From the NCBI GenBank assembly GCA_050741255.1, contig JBOIEQ010000175.1:1-8709 (forward strand): 8,709 nucleotides of DNA. Direction: 5' to 3'. Shown here piece by piece: positions 4,987 through 8,709 of the stretch. A program made the translations under genes and the position numbers. Position 1 is the stretch's first letter. Each line of letters begins with the position of its first letter. The notes beneath the pieces are model-generated. The model worked only from the letters and a program-made list of their open reading frames with translations. It was not told the DNA's origin and made no database searches. This DNA comes from CAZXNF01 sp050741255 (GTDB lineage Bacteria; Pseudomonadota; Gammaproteobacteria; Burkholderiales; SG8-41).

Positions 4987-5711
4987 CCGCGCTCGGGCTT
5001 GCGGCGATGACGGCGCTCCCGGCGGAACCGGCGTCCGCCCAGGATCCCTACGCGGCCGCCCGGCGCGCGATGCTCGACGACATCGCGGCGCTCGCGCTCG
5101 AGACGCAGAAGCAATGGAACGATCGCGGCCGCGCGGAGTTCTCGCCGCGCGTGATGGCGGCGATGGCGAAAGTGCCGCGCCATCGTTACGTGCCGGATGA
5201 CCTGCTGGCGCAGGCCTATGCCAACCACCCGCTGCCGATCGGCCATGGGCAGACCATCTCGCAGCCCTTCGTCGTCGCGCTGATGACCGAGTTGCTGGAT
5301 CTCAAGGGCGGGGAGCGGGTGCTGGAAGTCGGCACGGGGTCGGGCTACCAGGCGGCGGTGCTGGCCGAACTGGCGCGCGAGGTGTACACGATCGAGCGGC
5401 TCGCGCCGCTTGCGGAAGAGGCCGCCGCCCGACTCGCGGAATACCGCAACGTGCGAGTGCGCACGGGCGACGGCTACACGGGCTGGCCGGAGGCGGCGCC
5501 CTTCGACGCGATCGTGGTCACGGCAGGTGCGCCCGAGGTGCCGGCCGCGCTCGTCGAACAGCTCGCGCCCGGTGGCCGGCTCGTGATCCCGGTCGGTCCG
5601 CACGGTGGCGTGCAGCAATTGCAACTGATCGTGAAGGACGGCCAGGGGCGCGTCTCCCTCCGGCGCGTGCTGGCGGTGCGTTTCGTGCCCCTCGTCAAGG
5701 GCGCGTCCTGA
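4971..5711 (+). CDS. pcm: Protein-L-isoaspartate O-methyltransferase, predicted exported
   Basis: With the GTG start at 4971 the product has 246 residues and methylates isoaspartyl residues in aged proteins to start their repair. Family marks: VPRHRYVP at 68-75, GHGQTISQP at 91-99, SAM loop VLEVGTGSGYQAAVLA at 117-132, acidic YTIE at 139-142, GDGYTGWPE at 167-174, PFDAIVVTAGAP at 177-188, and the C-terminal VRFVPL at 236-241. Unlike cytoplasmic Pcm it begins with a signal peptide (RLFFSALGLAAMTAL, cleavage after ASA at 21-23). GTG 4971 is chosen because it gives a normal signal peptide and has a G run (4958-4962) 8 nt upstream. ATG 4905 would add 22 residues including an RRR cluster, with a start inside the heptamer repeat. 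The start falls inside the psiF terminator stem, so this transcript must either read through or begin there. Confidence 0.88.
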   Translation: MRLFFSALGLAAMTALPAEPASAQDPYAAARRAMLDDIAALALETQKQWNDRGRAEFSPRVMAAMAKVPRHRYVPDDLLAQAYANHPLPIGHGQTISQPFVVALMTELLDLKGGERVLEVGTGSGYQAAVLAELAREVYTIERLAPLAEEAAARLAEYRNVRVRTGDGYTGWPEAAPFDAIVVTAGAPEVPAALVEQLAPGGRLVIPVGPHGGVQQLQLIVKDGQGRVSLRRVLAVRFVPLVKGAS

Positions 5712-5817
5712 TCCCGTACTGAGCGGTTTCACGCCGCCGTTCCGGCGCGGGTGCCGTGTTAGCATTCGCTCGCATCCACCGCCCGTTTTCGCTTCGTCCC
5801 CGCCTGGTTTTCCCCCT

Positions 5818-5886
5818 ATGTACGTACTGGTCACCGGCCGCCCCGGTTTCATCGGGTCATCTCGCGTCGGCGCACGCCTGCTGTGA
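5818..5886 (+). pseudogene. Relic of a GalE-type NAD-dependent epimerase N-terminus (possible pelX remnant)
   Basis: This 22-codon frame starts MYVLVTGRPGFIG, closely matching the first strand and GxxGxxG NAD loop of the extended SDR epimerases (typically 'MxVLVTGGAGFIGSH'). After that the frame is disturbed. In the frame beginning at 5858 the bases read HLASA, the expected continuation of 'GSHLASALL', so about 2 nt (such as GC from TCGCAT) appear lost. The frame ends in TGA, overlapping the ATG of pelA by one base (TGATG). The other roughly 300 codons are absent. There is no ribosome site; the bases before it are C/T-rich. UDP-GlcNAc C4-epimerase genes (pelX, described from Pseudomonas protegens) occur in some Pel clusters, so a decayed pelX is a reasonable reading, but any GalE-type gene would look the same. 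It could alternatively work as a short leader coupled to pelA. Confidence 0.65.
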
Positions 5887-8663
5887 TGCTCAGGATTCTC
5901 GCCTGCCTGTTGATGGCGACGTCCGCGCTGGCGGCTGAAGGTCCGCCGCGCAGCATTGCTTTTCACTACGGTTCGGCGCCGCCGTGGGACGAACTGAAGA
6001 GTTTCGATCTCGTGGTGGTCGAGCCCGACCACGCCGGCGACGTGCGCGCCCGCACCAGCGCCCGCAGCCAGGTGTTCGCCTATGTGGCGGTCGGTGAGGT
6101 CGTGCCCTCGCGCGGTTACGCGAAGGACATTCCGGCGGACTGGAAGATCGGCGAGAACACCGCCTGGGGCGCGCTGGTGCTGGACCAGGCGCAACCGGCA
6201 TGGCCGGCTTTCCTCGCCGAGCGCATCGTCAAGCCGATCGTGGACGCGGGTTACGCGGGGTTGTTCCTCGATACGCTCGATTCCTTCCATCTCGTGGCGA
6301 AGGATCCGGCCTCGCGCGCGCGGCAGGAAGCGGGACTTACGGCGGCCATCGCGGAAATCCGCCGTCGTTATCCTCAGCTCAAGCTGATCTTCAACCGCGG
6401 CTTCGAGGTGTTGCCGCAGCTGCATCGCGAGGCCTACGCGGTGGCGGCCGAGTCGCTGTACCAGAGCTGGGACGCCGGCCGGCGCACCTACGGCGAAGTG
6501 TCCGCGGCCGACCGCGAGTGGCTGCTCGGGCAACTGAACCGCGTGAAGAACGAATACAAGCTGCCGGTCATCGCCATCGACTACGTGCCGCCGGCGGACC
6601 GCGAACTCGCGCGCGCGACCGCGCGGCGCATCCTCGCGCATGGCTTCATCCCTTACGTCGCCGATCCCGCGCTGGAAACCCTGGGGGTGTCGGCGGTCGA
6701 AGCGGTGCCGCGCAAGGTGCTGATGCTCTACCGGCACAACGGTGATCCGACCGCGCTGGCCTTCGAATCCATCCTGCGCTACGCGGCGATGCCGCTCAAC
6801 TGGATGGGTTACGTGCCCGAGTACATCGATGTGTCAACCACGCCGCTGCCAGCCTATCCGCTGAACGGCCGCTACGCCGGCATCGTGACCTGGTTCGAGG
6901 GCGATCTCGGCGCGCGCGGCGCGGCCTACGCGCAATGGCTGACGCGGCAGGTCGAGTCCGGCATGAAAGTCGCGGTGTTCGGCGATTTCGGCGTGCCGGT
7001 GGCCGGCAACCTCGCGCGCACGCTGGGCGTCACGGCGGGCACGGCGGCGCCCGGGCCGGTGCGCGTGAGCGTGGAGTCGCGCGTGAATGCCATCGGCTAC
7101 GAAGTGGACCCGCCGCTCGACCGCCGCGGTTTCCTGCCCATCACGACCGACCCCGGCGAACCCTGGCTGCGCCTGCGCAACGAGCGCGGCGAGCGCATGG
7201 ACGCCGTCGCGATTGCGCCCTGGGGCGGTTACGCGCTGGCGCCCTACGTCATCCTCAGCATGCCCGGGCAGGACAGCGACGAGCGCTGGCTGCTCGATCC
7301 TTTCGCCTTCCTGCAGCAGGCGCTGCGCCTGCCCGCGGTGCCGGTGCCCGACGTGACGACCGAAAACGGACGCCGGCTGATGATCGCGCACATCGACGGC
7401 GACGGTTTTCCGAGCCGCGCGGAACTGCCCGGCAACGCCTTCGCGGGCGAGGTGATGCTGAAGGAAGTGCTCGAGCGGTTCCGCGTGCCGACCACCGTGT
7501 CGGTGATCGAGGGCGAGGTCGGGCCGGAGGGCCTGTTCCCGAAGGAATCGCCGCAGCTCGAGGCGATCGCGCGCCGCATCTTCGCGCTGCCGCACGTCGA
7601 GGTTGCCAGCCACACCTTCTCGCACCCCTTCCGCTGGCAGCGGGCCGAGCGCGCGCCCAACGTCGGCGATTACACGCTGAACATTCCGGGCTACACCTTC
7701 AGCCTGCAGCGCGAGATCGGCGGCTCGATCGACTACATCAACCGGCGCCTCGCGCCACCCGGCAAGCCGGTGCGGACCTTCCTGTGGTCCGGCGACGCGG
7801 ATCCCAGCGCGGAAGCGGTGCGGCTTGCCGTCGCGGCGGGTGTCTACAACCTCAACGGCGGCGAAACCACGATCACGCGCAGCCATCCGACGCTGACCCG
7901 GGTCGCGCCCATCGGCATCCCCAAGGGCGCGCACTTCCAGGTCTACGCGCCGGTGCAGAACGAGAACCTGTTCACCAACCTGTGGACCGGGCCCTTCGGC
8001 GGCTTCGAGCGGGTGATCGAGACCTTCCAGCTGACCGACGCGCCGCGCCGCCTGAAGCCGATCAACCTCTACTACCACATGTATTCGGCGAGCAAGCGCG
8101 CTTCCCTTGTCGCGCTCGACCGGGTCTATCGCTGGTCGCTCGCGCAGCCGGTGATGCCGGTCTACGCCTCGGAATACGCGTCCCGCGCGCTCGGTTTCAA
8201 CACGATGGCGGTGGCGCGCGACGTGACGGACGGGCGGTGGGAGGTGCGCGGCGACGGCACGCTGCGCACGCTGCGCCTGCCGGCGGCGCTCGGCGTGCCC
8301 GAAGCCGGCGAGGGCGTGGCGGGCTACACGCGGATCAACGGCGACGCCTACGTCCATCTCGCGGGCGGCGAGGCGCGCTTCGCGAGCCGCGCGGGCGCGT
8401 CCATGGAAGGACCGTACCTCGCGAGCGCGAACGCGCGCATCGACGGCTGGCGCGTATCCCGTGACGGTCGCGCGGGCGGCGCGGCGGAGATCGCGTTCGC
8501 GGCGGCGGGGCATGTGCCCGCCGAGTTCGCGTTCGCCAACGCCGCGGGCTGCACGCTGACCGCGGACGGCAAGCCCGCCGCCCGCGCGGAAGCCGGCGGA
8601 CTCGTCACCTTCAGGCTGACCCAGCATGGATCGCCGGCGCTACGCCTACGCTGCGGGCGCTGA
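5886..8663 (+). CDS. pelA: PelA: periplasmic Pel polysaccharide hydrolase/deacetylase
   Basis: A 925-residue exported protein; P. aeruginosa PelA has about 948. In Pel biosynthesis it partly deacetylates the GalNAc-rich polymer and can also cut it, in the periplasm. Signal peptide: 1-16/17 (LRILACLLMATSALA). Glycoside hydrolase domain about 20-275, with GLFLDTLDSF at 125-134 and AAESLYQSWD at 187-196, where Glu189 is the probable catalytic acid. A Rossmann-like middle domain runs about 276-480. The deacetylase domain is about 495-770: IDGDGF at 503-508 gives metal-site Asp504 and Asp506, and SHTFSH at 575-580 gives His576 and His580. The 70-residue spacing between Asp506 and His576 equals that recalled for Asp530 and His600 of the Pseudomonas protein. 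A beta-rich C-terminal region follows. ATG 5886 is preferred to GTG 5883. The gene is presumably followed by the other pel genes. Confidence 0.92.
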   Translation: MLRILACLLMATSALAAEGPPRSIAFHYGSAPPWDELKSFDLVVVEPDHAGDVRARTSARSQVFAYVAVGEVVPSRGYAKDIPADWKIGENTAWGALVLDQAQPAWPAFLAERIVKPIVDAGYAGLFLDTLDSFHLVAKDPASRARQEAGLTAAIAEIRRRYPQLKLIFNRGFEVLPQLHREAYAVAAESLYQSWDAGRRTYGEVSAADREWLLGQLNRVKNEYKLPVIAIDYVPPADRELARATARRILAHGFIPYVADPALETLGVSAVEAVPRKVLMLYRHNGDPTALAFESILRYAAMPLNWMGYVPEYIDVSTTPLPAYPLNGRYAGIVTWFEGDLGARGAAYAQWLTRQVESGMKVAVFGDFGVPVAGNLARTLGVTAGTAAPGPVRVSVESRVNAIGYEVDPPLDRRGFLPITTDPGEPWLRLRNERGERMDAVAIAPWGGYALAPYVILSMPGQDSDERWLLDPFAFLQQALRLPAVPVPDVTTENGRRLMIAHIDGDGFPSRAELPGNAFAGEVMLKEVLERFRVPTTVSVIEGEVGPEGLFPKESPQLEAIARRIFALPHVEVASHTFSHPFRWQRAERAPNVGDYTLNIPGYTFSLQREIGGSIDYINRRLAPPGKPVRTFLWSGDADPSAEAVRLAVAAGVYNLNGGETTITRSHPTLTRVAPIGIPKGAHFQVYAPVQNENLFTNLWTGPFGGFERVIETFQLTDAPRRLKPINLYYHMYSASKRASLVALDRVYRWSLAQPVMPVYASEYASRALGFNTMAVARDVTDGRWEVRGDGTLRTLRLPAALGVPEAGEGVAGYTRINGDAYVHLAGGEARFASRAGASMEGPYLASANARIDGWRVSRDGRAGGAAEIAFAAAGHVPAEFAFANAAGCTLTADGKPAARAEAGGLVTFRLTQHGSPALRLRCGR

Positions 8664-8709
8664 GCCCGCGGCGCGCCCGCGGCTGCTGTCGCCGGGCGCG
8701 CTCGTGGCG
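8626..8709 (+). CDS. Possible next pel gene (3' partial, N-terminus only)
   Basis: A frame starting at ATG 8626 stays open to the window edge for 28 codons (MDRRRYAYAAG to RLLSPGALVA). It overlaps the end of pelA by 38 nt. Its basic start and the turn toward hydrophobic residues at the end would fit an inner-membrane anchored protein such as PelB, which commonly follows pelA, but nothing decisive is visible. No good ribosome site precedes it. A later in-frame GTG at 8704, or a start beyond the window, is possible. Confidence 0.35.
   Translation, partial: MDRRRYAYAAGAEPAARPRLLSPGALVA

Noticed and set aside
5725..5750. Terminator after pcm (small CGCCG/CGGCG hairpin)
   Set aside because: The stem is only about 5 bp and no T run follows.
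4932..6737. A long open frame on the minus strand (about 600 codons) opposite pcm and pelA
   Set aside because: It is antisense to two genes with clear family motifs, and its translation is rich in Arg/His/Ala as expected for a GC-rich shadow frame, with no recognisable domain.
6834..8627. A second long minus-strand frame (about 600 codons) and a + strand frame (6935-8464) over pelA
   Set aside because: Both have low-complexity Arg/Ala-rich products and overlap the intact pelA deacetylase domain, whose motifs are conserved.

Overview
The window looks like chromosome from a GC-rich proteobacterium, most likely a betaproteobacterium. This rests on codon use, the protein families (PsiF, an exported isoaspartyl methyltransferase, PelA) and the type of intergenic repeats. 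No species can be named from the sequence. All convincing genes are on the + strand. No rRNA, tRNA, transposase or CRISPR array was seen.

Left part (1-4475): this holds the 3' end of a fumarylacetoacetate hydrolase family gene, an HDAC/AcuC-type deacetylase, a PaaK-like adenylate-forming enzyme that runs directly into a TylF-like methyltransferase gene, and a YhbW-like flavin monooxygenase. The gaps between these genes are mostly filled by short-unit repeats. A 28-nt arm lies upstream of the deacetylase gene. A perfect 28-nt inverted pair follows it. A perfect 29-nt inverted pair of different sequence precedes the monooxygenase gene. All five arms share one design: they open with GCCGC and carry three CGC triplets at 8-10 nt spacing. 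They end within 9-29 nt of the next start codon.

Middle part (4476-5711): psiF encodes a small secreted protein with two PsiF repeats. It is followed by a heptamer repeat and a strong rho-independent terminator. The 3' half of that terminator is also the start codon and signal-peptide coding sequence of the next gene, a protein-L-isoaspartate methyltransferase predicted to be exported.

Right part (5712-8709): pelA encodes the periplasmic hydrolase/deacetylase of Pel exopolysaccharide and marks the beginning of a Pel biofilm locus. Just upstream, and sharing one base with pelA (TGATG), is a 22-codon fragment that matches the NAD-binding N-terminus of a GalE-type epimerase. It is frameshifted and truncated, and may be what is left of a pelX-like UDP-GlcNAc C4-epimerase gene. 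A further frame, open to the window edge, overlaps the end of pelA and may be the next pel gene.

The least ordinary signals are the shared design of the two inverted-repeat elements, the terminator that doubles as the pcm start, and the epimerase relic in front of pelA. I did not find a clearly new multi-gene system. The PaaK-like/methyltransferase pair is the best candidate for an uncharacterised pathway.
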